From the NCBI RefSeq assembly GCF_020594515.1, contig NZ_JAJCTH010000001.1:62001-126000 (forward strand): DNA of 64,000 bases, given 5' to 3'. The notes beneath the pieces are model-generated. The model was not told the origin of the DNA. It saw only the letters and a list, made by a program, of their open reading frames with translations, and made no database searches. Positions 10,120 through 19,000 of the stretch are shown one piece after another. Each line of letters starts with the position of its first letter. Position 1 is the first letter of the stretch. Source of the stretch: Rhodoferax sp. U2-2l. Lineage in GTDB: Bacteria > Pseudomonadota > Gammaproteobacteria > Burkholderiales > Burkholderiaceae_C. Both the position numbers and the translations under genes were made by a program.

Positions 10120-10433
10120 CCCGAAATCCGGATGTCGACTGGCGTCATGCGGTATTTACGTCTCGCGTCGTTCAAGTCATTGATCCCTTGTTTCGCATGG
10201 ATCTGACTTGGCAGTGGCTGATTTCTTTCTTAAATGCCAAAACTGTTTTGCCGCTCGTCTCGGCGCTGGTGATGGGGGGTGTCCCGCGTGATGCCAGTTC
10301 ACCCATCAACAAGGCGCGACGGCTCAATGTCTTGCTGCCAGATGTGGCGGGCGATGTGAAACAGTTGGGTGTCGTCAGTCGCGCAGAATGACTTTCGTTC
10401 CGACGCTTCGTTGGCGCTGACCCCATAACAAAC
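10120..10433 (+). other. Intergenic stretch without a supported gene
   Basis: 314 nt. It contains a 91-codon + strand ORF overlapping the previous stop by ATGA (10116-10391) and a similar minus-strand ORF. Neither shows a recognisable domain, and the Ser/Arg-rich minus version looks like a shadow. The segment probably carries the promoter of the HD-GYP gene. Confidence 0.5.
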
Positions 10434-11681
10434 ATGCTCAAACGTATTCATGTCGACCAGCTCCAGTTGGGGATGCACCTCAAGGAGTTTTGCGGTTCCT
10501 GGATGGACCACCCTTTCTGGCGCACCGGCTTCGTTCTCAAAGACCCCAAAGACATGGACTTGATTCTGGCCAGCAGCATCAAGGAGGTGATGATTGACTG
10601 CAGCAAAGGCTTGGACGTTCCTGTAGGCGTGTCGGTGGTCGCCGAAGTGGTTGAAGAGACCCATCCGACAATCGGATCCCTACCGAGCGTCTCTGAGCAG
10701 TCAAGGACACCGCCGGGGACAGGCGTCATACCCGCCGACCAGGAGCTGGAGCGCGCAGCCCGCATCTGTCTGCAAGCCAAGGCGGCGGTGGTGTCGATGT
10801 TTGAAGAAGTGCGGATGGGCAAAGCGGTGGACGTTGGCGGCGCTCGGCAGTTGGTCGAAGACATCTCGGACTCGGTCTCGCGCAACCCCGGCGCCATCAT
10901 CAGCTTGGCACGGCTCAAAACGGCGGACGACTACACCTACCTGCACTCGGTAGCGGTGTGCGCCATGATGGTGGCCCTGGCCAAACAGCTTGGCCTGGAC
11001 GAGGCCCAGACCCGCGCCTGTGGCTTGGCCGGCTTGCTGCACGACATGGGCAAGGTTGCCATGCCGACGGAGGTGCTTAACAAACCAGGCAAATTGACCG
11101 ATGCCGAGTTTGACATCATGCGCACCCATCCCACCGAAGGCTACAAGATGCTCATGGCCAGCAGCGGTGTGGATGCCGTCTCGCTGGATGTGGTGCTGCA
11201 TCACCACGAAAAGGTGGACGGCAGCGGCTATCCCGAGAAGCTCGCGGGTGACGCGATCAGTCTTTATTCCAAAATGGGCGCCGTGTGCGATGTGTACGAC
11301 GCCATCACTTCCAACCGGCCCTACAAGTCTGGCTGGGACCCCGCCGAGTCCTTGCGTCGCATGGCCGAATGGCACGGCCATTTTGATCCGAAGGTGTTTC
11401 AGGGCTTTGTCAAAAGCATGGGCATTTACCCGGTGGGCTCCCTGGTGCGGCTGCGCTCAGGTCGCATCGGCGTCGTGACCGAGCAGTCGCCCAAGTCACT
11501 CACGATGCCCATCATCAAGGTGTTTTTCTCCACCAAGTCCAACATGCGCATCGTCCCCGGACTGGTGGATTTGTCGCAGCCTTCCACGCTGGAGAAGATT
11601 GTCGGTCGTGAAGACCCGGCGAAGTGGAACTTTCCGGACCTGAATGAGTTGTGGTCTGGGGTGCCCAATTACGGCAAGTGA
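10434..11681 (+). CDS. HD-GYP domain c-di-GMP phosphodiesterase with DUF3391 N-terminus
   Basis: Predicted to hydrolyse cyclic di-GMP. The 415 residues begin with a DUF3391-type N-terminus (MLKRIHVDQLQLGMHL and DHPFWRTGFVL), followed by a variable linker and an HD-GYP domain (about 160-345). Metal-binding His203-Asp204 (LLHDMGK) and the signature HHEKVDGSGYP (257-267) are intact, as is the DVYDAITSNRPYK segment, so an active enzyme is expected. It has no receiver domain or membrane helix, so the input signal is unknown. The window also encodes a GGDEF/EAL protein at 16090. Confidence 0.93.
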   Translation: MLKRIHVDQLQLGMHLKEFCGSWMDHPFWRTGFVLKDPKDMDLILASSIKEVMIDCSKGLDVPVGVSVVAEVVEETHPTIGSLPSVSEQSRTPPGTGVIPADQELERAARICLQAKAAVVSMFEEVRMGKAVDVGGARQLVEDISDSVSRNPGAIISLARLKTADDYTYLHSVAVCAMMVALAKQLGLDEAQTRACGLAGLLHDMGKVAMPTEVLNKPGKLTDAEFDIMRTHPTEGYKMLMASSGVDAVSLDVVLHHHEKVDGSGYPEKLAGDAISLYSKMGAVCDVYDAITSNRPYKSGWDPAESLRRMAEWHGHFDPKVFQGFVKSMGIYPVGSLVRLRSGRIGVVTEQSPKSLTMPIIKVFFSTKSNMRIVPGLVDLSQPSTLEKIVGREDPAKWNFPDLNELWSGVPNYGK

Positions 11682-11708
11682 ACCCGCACTTCTTTGGCAC
11701 CCGTGTGC

Positions 11709-11731
11709 ACATGGCCCCAAACGGGGCCGTG
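11709..11731. terminator. Hairpin between convergent genes
   Basis: GGCCCC-AAAC-GGGGCC, extended by CA/TG pairs, lies between the convergent HD-GYP and dehydrogenase genes. There is no T-run; it may act in both directions. Confidence 0.4.
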
Positions 11732-11738
11732 GTCAATG

Positions 11739-12746
11739 TCAGCGCCTGACCTGCAGGGCGCCTGGGTTCACGATATTGGTCGGGCGCCCCTTGATGAAGT
11801 TCACCACGTTGTCAAATGCAGCGCCAAAGTACATTTCGTAACTGTCGAGTTCAACGTAACCAATGTGCGGCGTGCATATGCAGTTCTCCAGACGTAGCAG
11901 GGCGTGGCCCTGCAATATGGGTTCAGATTCGTAAACATCCACTGCAGCCATGCCTGGGCGGCCGCGGTTGAGTGCACCTAGCAGAGCGTCAGGCTGGATC
12001 AGCTCGGCGCGTGAAATGTTGACCAGCAGCGCGGTGGGTTTCATGGTGGCCAGGTCCTCCGCGCTGATGATGCCTGCTGTTTCGTCGTTTAGCCGCAGGT
12101 GTAGCGACAGCACATCGGACTGTTCAAACAATTCCTCTCGCGAACTGGCTACTTCAAAACCGTCCAGCGCAGCCCGCTCGCGCGAGGGTGCCCGGCTCCA
12201 GATCAGCACCCGCATGCCAAAGGCCCGCCCATAACCCGCTACCAGTTGACCAATCCGGCCATAGCCCCAAATGCCGAGTGTGCGGCCCCTCAGGGTGGTG
12301 CCCAAGCCAAAATTGACAGGCATGGCACCGGATTTCAGGCCTGACTGTTGCCAAACACCGTGCTTGAGGTTGCCAATGTATTGCGGCAGACGCCGCATGG
12401 CTGCCATGATCAGCGCCCAAGCCAGCTCTGCCGGTGCGACCGGTGAGCCGGTGCCGTCTGCCACGGCAATGCCACGTTCGGTGCAGGCATTGACATCCAG
12501 ATGGGCGCCGATCCTGCCCGCTTGTGCGACCAGCTTCAGTCTGGGCAGCTTTTCAATCACGGCGCGGGGCAGATGGGTGCGCTCACGGTTGAGCACAATC
12601 ACGTCAGCGTCTTTGAGCCGAACCGTCAGTTGGCCCAAACCCTTGACCGTGTTGGTGTACACCTTGGCTTGGTAGGCCTCCAGCTTGGATGCACACGCCA
12701 ATTTGCGCACAGCATCCTGATAATCATCAAGGATCACGATATTCAT
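11739..12746 (-). CDS. D-2-hydroxyacid dehydrogenase family protein
   Basis: NAD(P)-dependent oxidoreductase of the phosphoglycerate/formate dehydrogenase family. The 335 residues show the Rossmann motif GYGRIG at 161-166 and the catalytic trio Arg246 (NISRAELI), Glu274 (VYESEP) and His294 (TPHIGY). The N-terminal half supplies the substrate-binding domain. The substrate cannot be told from sequence; the family includes glycerate, phosphoglycerate and related 2-hydroxyacid dehydrogenases. ATG start at 12746. Confidence 0.9.
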   Translation of the reverse strand: MNIVILDDYQDAVRKLACASKLEAYQAKVYTNTVKGLGQLTVRLKDADVIVLNRERTHLPRAVIEKLPRLKLVAQAGRIGAHLDVNACTERGIAVADGTGSPVAPAELAWALIMAAMRRLPQYIGNLKHGVWQQSGLKSGAMPVNFGLGTTLRGRTLGIWGYGRIGQLVAGYGRAFGMRVLIWSRAPSRERAALDGFEVASSREELFEQSDVLSLHLRLNDETAGIISAEDLATMKPTALLVNISRAELIQPDALLGALNRGRPGMAAVDVYESEPILQGHALLRLENCICTPHIGYVELDSYEMYFGAAFDNVVNFIKGRPTNIVNPGALQVRR

Positions 12747-12847
12747 GCTGCCGATTGTGCCTTGGCAAGCGCCATCTGATCAGCGCCGGGCTGGGAATGG
12801 CGGTAACAAACGCGGCCATCCTGGTCGGCGTGCCGACGTACGGGTCG

Positions 12848-13192
12848 TTAGTGCTGCAGCACCTCACAGGCGGCCAGTCGGTCCAGCTCAGCGCACACAT
12901 CCGCCATGCGGCCCGAGATTCGCAAGCGTCCGGATTGCGCCGGGCTCTGGCCAGCGTCCATCACTTGCAACACCCGCACTGATCGGCTGAACGCAGGTTT
13001 CTGGCCCATGCCCGTCGGCTTGTGATTCTGGTTGGCCGGACTGGTTGACGGCTTGGCCCTGGCTGGCGAGCCAATACGCTGCGTGTTGACGAGCTTGTAG
13101 GTGGGCGAGGGGTGCCTTGGTTTGACCATCAGCCACTGCCACAACGCCTCGAACGAGACGATGAGGGACGAGGTGCGTTGCATGTTGTTCAT
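12848..13192 (-). CDS. Small conserved hypothetical protein downstream of lexA
   Basis: 114 residues from the ATG at 13192; an upstream GTG at 13207 would add 5. The N-terminus reads MNNMQRTSSLIVSFEALWQWL. The middle is basic and low complexity. A well-formed C-terminus (SGRLRISGRMADVCAELDRLAACE) looks conserved and resembles small proteins seen next to lexA in Comamonadaceae (from memory). It lies 63 nt after the lexA stop, on the same strand, so it may share the SOS-regulated transcript. It is cytoplasmic, with no known domain. The function is unknown. Confidence 0.6.
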   Translation of the reverse strand: MNNMQRTSSLIVSFEALWQWLMVKPRHPSPTYKLVNTQRIGSPARAKPSTSPANQNHKPTGMGQKPAFSRSVRVLQVMDAGQSPAQSGRLRISGRMADVCAELDRLAACEVLQH

Positions 13193-13255
13193 GGTGTGGG
13201 CTTTCACGGACGGACTGGCAAAGACGGAGGCTGGTGCAAGGCTGCGGGAAGCGGT

Positions 13256-13930
13256 TTACATCAGCATGGTGTTGCGGATCAGGCCAACTGCCAGGCCTTC
13301 GATTTCGAAAGGCTCACCCGGCTCGATCAGAATGGTTTGGTAGTCCGGGTTTTCCGGGTGCAATTCGATGGTGTTGTGGTTGCGCATGAAGCGCTTGACG
13401 GTGACTTCATCACCCAGCCGGGCCACCACGATCTGGCCGTTTTTGGCGTCTCGCGTGGTTTGCACCGCCAGCAAATCACCGTCCATGATGCCGGCGTCAC
13501 GCATGGACATGCCGCGCACTTTCAGCAGGTAGTCGGGTTTGCGTTGAAACAAGCTGCTTTCCACGTAGTAGGTGCGGTCCACATGCTCTTGCGCCAGGAT
13601 GGGTGAGCCAGCGGCCACCCGGCCGACCAGCGGCAGCGCCAGCTGGGCCAGGGCCGCCAAGGGCGATGCCAACTGCGCGTTGCGCGACTCGTTGATGGAG
13701 CGCAGCGCATCACCACGCAGCCGAATGCCCCGGGAGGTGCCGCTGACCAGCTCAATGGCACCCTTGCGGGCCAGCGCTTGCAAGTGCTCTTCGGCCGCAT
13801 TGGCAGATTTGAAGCCCAGTTCGGTGGCGATTTCGGCCCGGGTGGGCGGCGCCCCGGTGCGCGCGATAGCGCTCTGGATAAGATCAAGGATCTGCTGCTG
13901 GCGGTCGGTCAGTTTGGGGCGGTTGAGCAT
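13256..13930 (-). CDS. lexA: SOS repressor LexA
   Basis: LexA represses DNA-damage genes and self-cleaves when RecA is activated. The 224 residues start at [18 protein letters not shown], with GGAG 8 nt upstream; the open frame extends 11 codons further without support. The winged HTH is at about 28-48 ([21 protein letters not shown]). The cleavage site is Ala107-Gly108 (RVAAGSP), with catalytic Ser142 (GMSMRDAG) and Lys179 (EVTVKRF). Two SOS boxes lie immediately upstream, giving autoregulation. Confidence 0.97.
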   Translation of the reverse strand: MLNRPKLTDRQQQILDLIQSAIARTGAPPTRAEIATELGFKSANAAEEHLQALARKGAIELVSGTSRGIRLRGDALRSINESRNAQLASPLAALAQLALPLVGRVAAGSPILAQEHVDRTYYVESSLFQRKPDYLLKVRGMSMRDAGIMDGDLLAVQTTRDAKNGQIVVARLGDEVTVKRFMRNHNTIELHPENPDYQTILIEPGEPFEIEGLAVGLIRNTMLM

Positions 13931-13978
13931 GGCGACTCCATTTTTGTGGCTTGAGGCGAACACGGCTGGTCATAAAAC

Positions 13979-13998
13979 TACTGTTTTGATGTCCAGTA
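13979..13998. promoter_or_regulatory. LexA (SOS) box 1
   Basis: TACTGTTTTGATGTCCAGTA matches the LexA consensus TACTGT-N8-ACAGTA with one deviation (CCAG). It lies 48 nt upstream of the lexA ATG, in the divergent interval with the asparaginase gene. Confidence 0.85.
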
Positions 13999-14017
13999 AC
14001 TGTATTTTTAACCAGTT
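13998..14017. promoter_or_regulatory. LexA (SOS) box 2
   Basis: AACTGTATTTTTAACCAGTT has CTGT-N8-CCAG and sits 19 bp centre-to-centre from box 1. It ends 9 nt before the asparaginase ATG, so LexA bound here may also affect that gene. Confidence 0.8.
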
Positions 14018-14026
14018 TTTGAAAGC

Positions 14027-15022
14027 ATGCAAGTGGCACTTGATCCAAGTTCAAACAAAGTATGGGTACTGGGCACTGGTGGCACCATCGCGGGCACAGC
14101 CGCCAGCCCGGCGGACAACATTGGCTACACCGCGGCGCAGCTCAGTGTTGGTGCCTTGCTGGACGCTGTGCCGGGTCTGCAAACGGTGTTGTGTGGGCGC
14201 CAGCTTGGCAGCGAACAGGTGGCGCAGGTGGACAGCAAAGACATGTCTTTTGACCTCTGGCTGGTATTGGCACAGCGCGTGGCACATCACCTGGCGCAAC
14301 CCGATGTGATTGGTGTTGTCATCACCCACGGCACCGACACGTTGGAAGAAACCGCTTTTTTTCTGCATGCCGTGTTGCCGTCGGCGCTGATCCAGGCCAA
14401 ACCTGTGGTCCTGACGTGTGCCATGCGGCCTGCCTCGGCGCTGAATCCGGACGGCCCGCAAAACCTGATGGACGCCGTCGCGGTGGCCCTGACTTCTGGC
14501 GCACGTGGCGTGCTGGCCGTGTGCGCCGGGGTGGTGCATGGCGCCCTGGAGGTACAAAAAGCCCACACCTACCAACTCGATGCCTTCAGCTCGGGCGATG
14601 CGGGCCCCTTGGCTTTTGTTGAGGAAGGCCGTCTCAGATTATTGAAAAATTGGCCTGTCGTTGTCAGTGAAACATGGCGAAGAGATGGGATGACCATCGC
14701 CCAACCTGACGCCTGGCCGCGCGTTGACATTGTTTTGAACTATGCCGGTGGCAGTGCGGCTGTGGTTGACGCTTTGCTGAGGCCCTGGCCAGGGGTTCCA
14801 CCGCTGCGCGGCCTGGTGGTGGCGGGGACGGGTAACGGTACCTTGCACCATGACCTGGAGGCGGCGTTGCGCCGGGCGCAACAAGCCGGGGTGAAGGTGG
14901 TGCGGTCAACACGTTGTGCCAACGGCAGGGTGCTGCCGACCCGCCACAGCGCGTTTGTGGATTCGCAGGGCCTGTCGCCCGTGAAGGCCAGGGTGGCGCT
15001 GATGCTGGAACTGATGCCGTAG
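14027..15022 (+). CDS. Asparaginase family protein
   Basis: Predicted L-asparaginase (Asn to Asp plus ammonia). The 331 residues show both active-site signatures: GTGGTIAG at 16-23 with nucleophile Thr20, and HGTDTLEET at 101-109 with Thr103/Asp104; AMRP follows. There is no signal peptide, so a cytoplasmic enzyme is expected. The start codon lies 9 nt from the second LexA box of the divergent lexA promoter, an arrangement that could bring the gene under SOS influence. Confidence 0.92.
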   Translation: MQVALDPSSNKVWVLGTGGTIAGTAASPADNIGYTAAQLSVGALLDAVPGLQTVLCGRQLGSEQVAQVDSKDMSFDLWLVLAQRVAHHLAQPDVIGVVITHGTDTLEETAFFLHAVLPSALIQAKPVVLTCAMRPASALNPDGPQNLMDAVAVALTSGARGVLAVCAGVVHGALEVQKAHTYQLDAFSSGDAGPLAFVEEGRLRLLKNWPVVVSETWRRDGMTIAQPDAWPRVDIVLNYAGGSAAVVDALLRPWPGVPPLRGLVVAGTGNGTLHHDLEAALRRAQQAGVKVVRSTRCANGRVLPTRHSAFVDSQGLSPVKARVALMLELMP

Positions 15023-15040
15023 GCGGCTGGCTGGGTCTGG

Positions 15041-15059
15041 CACCTGGCATCACCAGGTG
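15041..15059. terminator. Hairpin between convergent genes
   Basis: CACCTGG-CATCA-CCAGGTG overlaps the stop of the TauE-like gene and lies 18 nt after the asparaginase stop. The stem is perfect but there is no T-run. Confidence 0.35.
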
Positions 15060-15868
15060 ATCAGCCCTCGGTACAGCATGTAGGCTGCCAACAGATACAA
15101 AATGCTGGCAAACACCCGTTTGAGCCGCTTGACGGGTAAGGTGTGGGCGGCTGCTGCACCCAGTGGCGCGGTCAAAACGCTGCAGCTGGCAATGACCAGC
15201 AAGCCCGGCAACCAGATATAGCCCAGGGAATAGGGCGGCCGTTCGGACAAACCCGCGCCACCCAGAACGTAACCGACCGCATTGGCCAGCGCGATCGGAA
15301 AACCCAAGGCCGCCGATGTCGCCACAGCGTTGTGGATGGCCACATTGCACCACGTCATGAAGGGCACGCTGACAAAGCCACCGCCCGCGCCCACCAGGCC
15401 TGACAGGAAGCCAATCACCGATCCTGCCCCTAACAAGCCAGTCGTGCCGGGCACGGCACGACTGGGTGCGGGCTTTTTGTCCAGAAACATCTGGGTCGCC
15501 GAAAAGCTGACAAACAGCGCGAAGAAAAGCGCCAGGGCCGAGCCTTTCAAAAAAGAAAAAACCCCGACGCTGGCGATGGCAGCGCCCAGCACGATACCGG
15601 GGGCCAAGCCTCTGACCAGTTCCCAGCGGATGGCGCCGCGTTGGTGATGCGCACGCACGCTGGAGACCGAGGTGAACACAATGGTTGCCATGGAGGTGGC
15701 GATCGCCATCTTGATGGACAGTTCGGGCGCAACACCCCGGCTCGAGAGAATGGCTGAGATGAAGGGCACCATGATCATGCCGCCGCCAATGCCCAGCAGC
15801 CCTGCCAAAAAACCTGACGAAAGCCCCAGCGCGCACAAGGCAAGAATCAAGGAGAGTTCAAATTGCAT
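15050..15868 (-). CDS. Sulfite exporter TauE/SafE family membrane protein
   Basis: Putative anion (sulfite/organosulfonate) permease of the TauE/SafE family. The 272 residues from MQFELSLILALCALGL are almost wholly hydrophobic. Two related halves each carry the family's glycine-rich signature (GLLGIGGGMIMVPF near residue 24 and GLVGAGGGFVSVPF in the second half), giving about eight TM helices. An in-frame TTG 20 codons earlier is less likely. Immediately upstream lies a 44-nt copy of the 3' end of the candidate 6S RNA. The substrate is unknown. Confidence 0.9.
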   Translation of the reverse strand: MQFELSLILALCALGLSSGFLAGLLGIGGGMIMVPFISAILSSRGVAPELSIKMAIATSMATIVFTSVSSVRAHHQRGAIRWELVRGLAPGIVLGAAIASVGVFSFLKGSALALFFALFVSFSATQMFLDKKPAPSRAVPGTTGLLGAGSVIGFLSGLVGAGGGFVSVPFMTWCNVAIHNAVATSAALGFPIALANAVGYVLGGAGLSERPPYSLGYIWLPGLLVIASCSVLTAPLGAAAAHTLPVKRLKRVFASILYLLAAYMLYRGLITW

Positions 15869-15880
15869 AAATTCAGCGAG

Positions 15881-15924
15881 GAAAGGTGTGTGCCGTGTCA
15901 ACAGACCGGCATCTTGAGCAGGGG
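15881..15924 (-). repeat. Partial copy of the candidate 6S RNA 3' end
   Basis: These 44 nt match 40425-40468 at 38 positions without gaps, in the same (minus) orientation. The match ends just before the TauE-like start. The complementary 5' arm needed to close a 6S rod is absent, so this is a fragment or degenerate duplicate. Weaker similarity (GAACCCA, GATC, CATTGTGT) may extend toward 15970. Confidence 0.6.
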
Positions 15925-16089
15925 CCAACTTGTGGGTTCTTTTTTTCTAGGCAAATTGGATCACACAATGCACCGTCCGTACCAACGGATGTCGCTGGCG
16001 ATGGCGTGCCTGGCGGTGCTGCGTATGGCGATGGTAGTGAGTGCGGCGACAATCTGGCGGCCACATTGGCTTCACAATCCCAGTCACTC

Positions 16090-19000
16090 ATGAAGTTACA
16101 GGCAAAAATCTGGTTGGGTTCTGGCGCGGTGATCGCCATGATCATGGCGGTAGACCTGATTTACGGGTATCGCGCCATCCAGGCCGATATTCGTCAGCAA
16201 CTCGACAACGACGCACGCATTGTGCAGGCCTTGCTGATGTCCACGCGCCGGGTGTACCACCAGCAGTTTCTGGCCAGTGGCCTGGAAGTGAACGAGCGCA
16301 CCTTGGGTTTTCTGCCGGCCCATGCGTTGGCGCGTATTTCAGACGACTTTCCCAACTGGCTCAAAACCGGGCTGCGCTTCAACAATGTGTCAGACCGCCC
16401 GCGCAGCCCGAGCAACCAGGCCGACGCCGATGAGCTGGTGGCCATCAACTGGTTCCGGGCCAACCCCGAGGCGCCTGACCGGGTGTCAGACATCAAGGAC
16501 AGCGCGGGCAACAGCTATTACCACTTCACCGCGCCGATGTGGACGGAGGCCTATTGCCTCAAGTGTCACGGCGCGCAGGGCGACGCACCGCCATCGATCC
16601 GGGACACCTATTCACAAGCGTATGGCTACCAGGTGGGCGAGTTGAGAGGCATCTTGAGCGTGAAGGTGCCGATGCGTGAATTGCAATCACACGCCATGAC
16701 CCGTTGGCTGCAAATGACCGGGGCGCGTCTGCTGGGCTACCTGGTTTTGTTGTTGCTGCTGGGCAGTCTGATGCAACGCCTGGTCACGCGCCGTCTGGCC
16801 AAGCTTGAAGCGACCGCGCTGGCCCTGCAGCATGGTGATTTGTCGGCCCGGGTGGAAGTCAGCGGCCATGACGAAGTCTCCCAACTGGGTCGGGGCTTCA
16901 ACACCATGGCCCAGGCGATGAGCGCGCACAACGTGGAGATGGGCCGCCTCAACCACATTTACGCTGCCCTGTCGCGAACCAACCAGACCATCGTTTCGGT
17001 TCATGACGAAACCGAACTGCTCAACCGCGTGTGCCAGATCGCCGTGGAACATGGCCAGTTTGGCCTGGCCTGGGTTGGCCGGGTCAACCCGCAGAGTCAG
17101 GCTTTTGAGGTGGTGAGTGCGTTTGGCAGTGGCGTCGACTTTCTGCAAGGCATCCAGATTTCGGCCGATGCGGCCAGCCCCTACGGCAACGGCCTGTGTG
17201 GCTCGGCCTGGCGCAGCGGGCAAGCGTCGGTGGTGAACGATTACTTCACCGACCCCATCACGACGCCGTGGCAAGCCGCGGTGCGACGCTTTGGGTGGTC
17301 GAGCAACGCCGCGTTCCCGGTGTTTCGCGCTGGGCGGATCCACCTGCTGCTCAGCCTTTACCATCCTGATAAGGCGGTGTTTGACACCCAGATGTTCAAC
17401 CTGCTCAGTGAGATGGCCATGGACATTGGCTACGCACTTGACCGGATGGACCTGGTTGGCCAGCAAAAATTGACCCTGGCCACCTTACGGGAGAGCGAGG
17501 CCAAATACCGCACGGTGATTCAGACCTCCCAGGACGGCTTCTGGCTGGTGAGCCGGGAAGGTCGTTTGCTGGAGGTCAACGATGCCTATGTCGCCTTCTC
17601 TGGTTACAGCCGCCAGGAACTGCTGCACATGCACATTGCGGACCTGGATGCCCATGCGTCAGTCCAAGACGTCACCCAGCGCATGGAAGCCATCATGGCC
17701 AAAGGTGCAGATATCTTCGAGACCGCCCATCGCACCAAGTCGGGAGACATGAAGCCGGTGGAGGTCAGTACCAGTTTCAAAGCCGATCAGGGTGGCCTGT
17801 TGTCGGTCTTTGTCCGCGACCTGACCAAACGCCAGGAGGCGGAATCGCGAATTCAGAAGCTGTCTTATTTTGATGCGCTGACCGGGCTGGCCAACCGCGC
17901 GCAATTCATCGACCATGCCCGGCTGGAAGTCCAGCGATCGCAGGACCATGGACAGGCCCTGGCGGTGATTTGCCTTGACCTGGACCACTTCGGGCAGATC
18001 AACGACAGTTTTGGGCACCACGCGGGCGACTTGTTTTTGGTTCATCTGAGCGAACGGCTCAAATCGGTGCTGACCGCCACAGACTCGCTGTGCCGCTCGG
18101 GCAGTGACGAGTTTCTGTTTCTGATCACCCATGCCGATGCCCCGGTGGTGCAGGGCGTCATCCAACGGCTGCTGGATGCGGTGACCGAGCCGGTACGCCT
18201 CGAAGGCCACGCCATCTCGACCACCATATCCCTGGGGATTGCGCGCTACCCGGAGGATGGCGTGTCGGTGGAAGACCTGCTGCGCGCCGCCGACACCGCC
18301 ACCCATTGGACCAAGAAACAAGGACGCAATGCCTACAGCTTTTTCACCGCCGAGATGCGCACCGCCGTCACCGCCCACGTCAAGCTGGAGGCGGATTTGC
18401 GCGAGGCGGTGTCACAACACCAATTTGTGCTGCATTACCAGGCGCAGATCGCCCAGAACAAGCTGACCGGCGCCGAAGTGCTGGTGCGCTGGCGGCACCC
18501 TCAACGCGGCATGGTGTCGCCGGCGGAGTTCATCCCCCTGGCTGAGGACAACGGCCTGATCTTGCCGCTGGGCTCTTGGGTGATGGAAACGGCCTGTCTG
18601 CAACTGACCCGGTGGGCGGCGCAGCCGGCCTTTGCCGCCCTCACGCTGGCAGTCAATGTCAGCGCCAAACAGTTTCACACGCCGGATTTTGTTGAGCAGG
18701 TGCTGCAGGTGCTGGCGCGCACCGACGCCAACCCGGCCCGGCTGAAGCTGGAGCTGACCGAGAGCATGCTGGTCGACGATGTGGAACAGGTCACCCTGAA
18801 GATGGGCCGGCTCAAAGACAAAGGCGTGAGTTTCTCGCTGGACGACTTTGGGACCGGGTATTCCTCACTGGCCTACCTCAAGCGCTTGCCACTGGACCAG
18901 CTCAAAATTGACCAGGGCTTTGTCAGGAACATCGCGACCGACGCCAACGATGCGGCCATTGCCAAAATGGTGGTGGCCCTGGCCGACAGCATGGGCTTGT

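Noticed and set aside
10116..10391. 91-codon + strand ORF after the conserved hypothetical gene
   Set aside because: The ATGA overlap is suggestive, but there is no ribosome binding site, domain or convincing composition; a competing minus-strand ORF covers the same bases.
12441..13255. Insertion sequence between lexA and the dehydrogenase gene
   Set aside because: No inverted terminal repeats, target duplication or transposase were found; the segment holds the small lexA-linked gene.
15881..16089. A second full-length 6S RNA
   Set aside because: The complementary arm to GGCACACACC is absent within 200 nt, so only a fragment is claimed.
15886..16089. N-terminal extension of the GGDEF/EAL protein
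   Set aside because: The 68 extra codons precede a normal TM-type start, overlap the 6S fragment and have no protein character.
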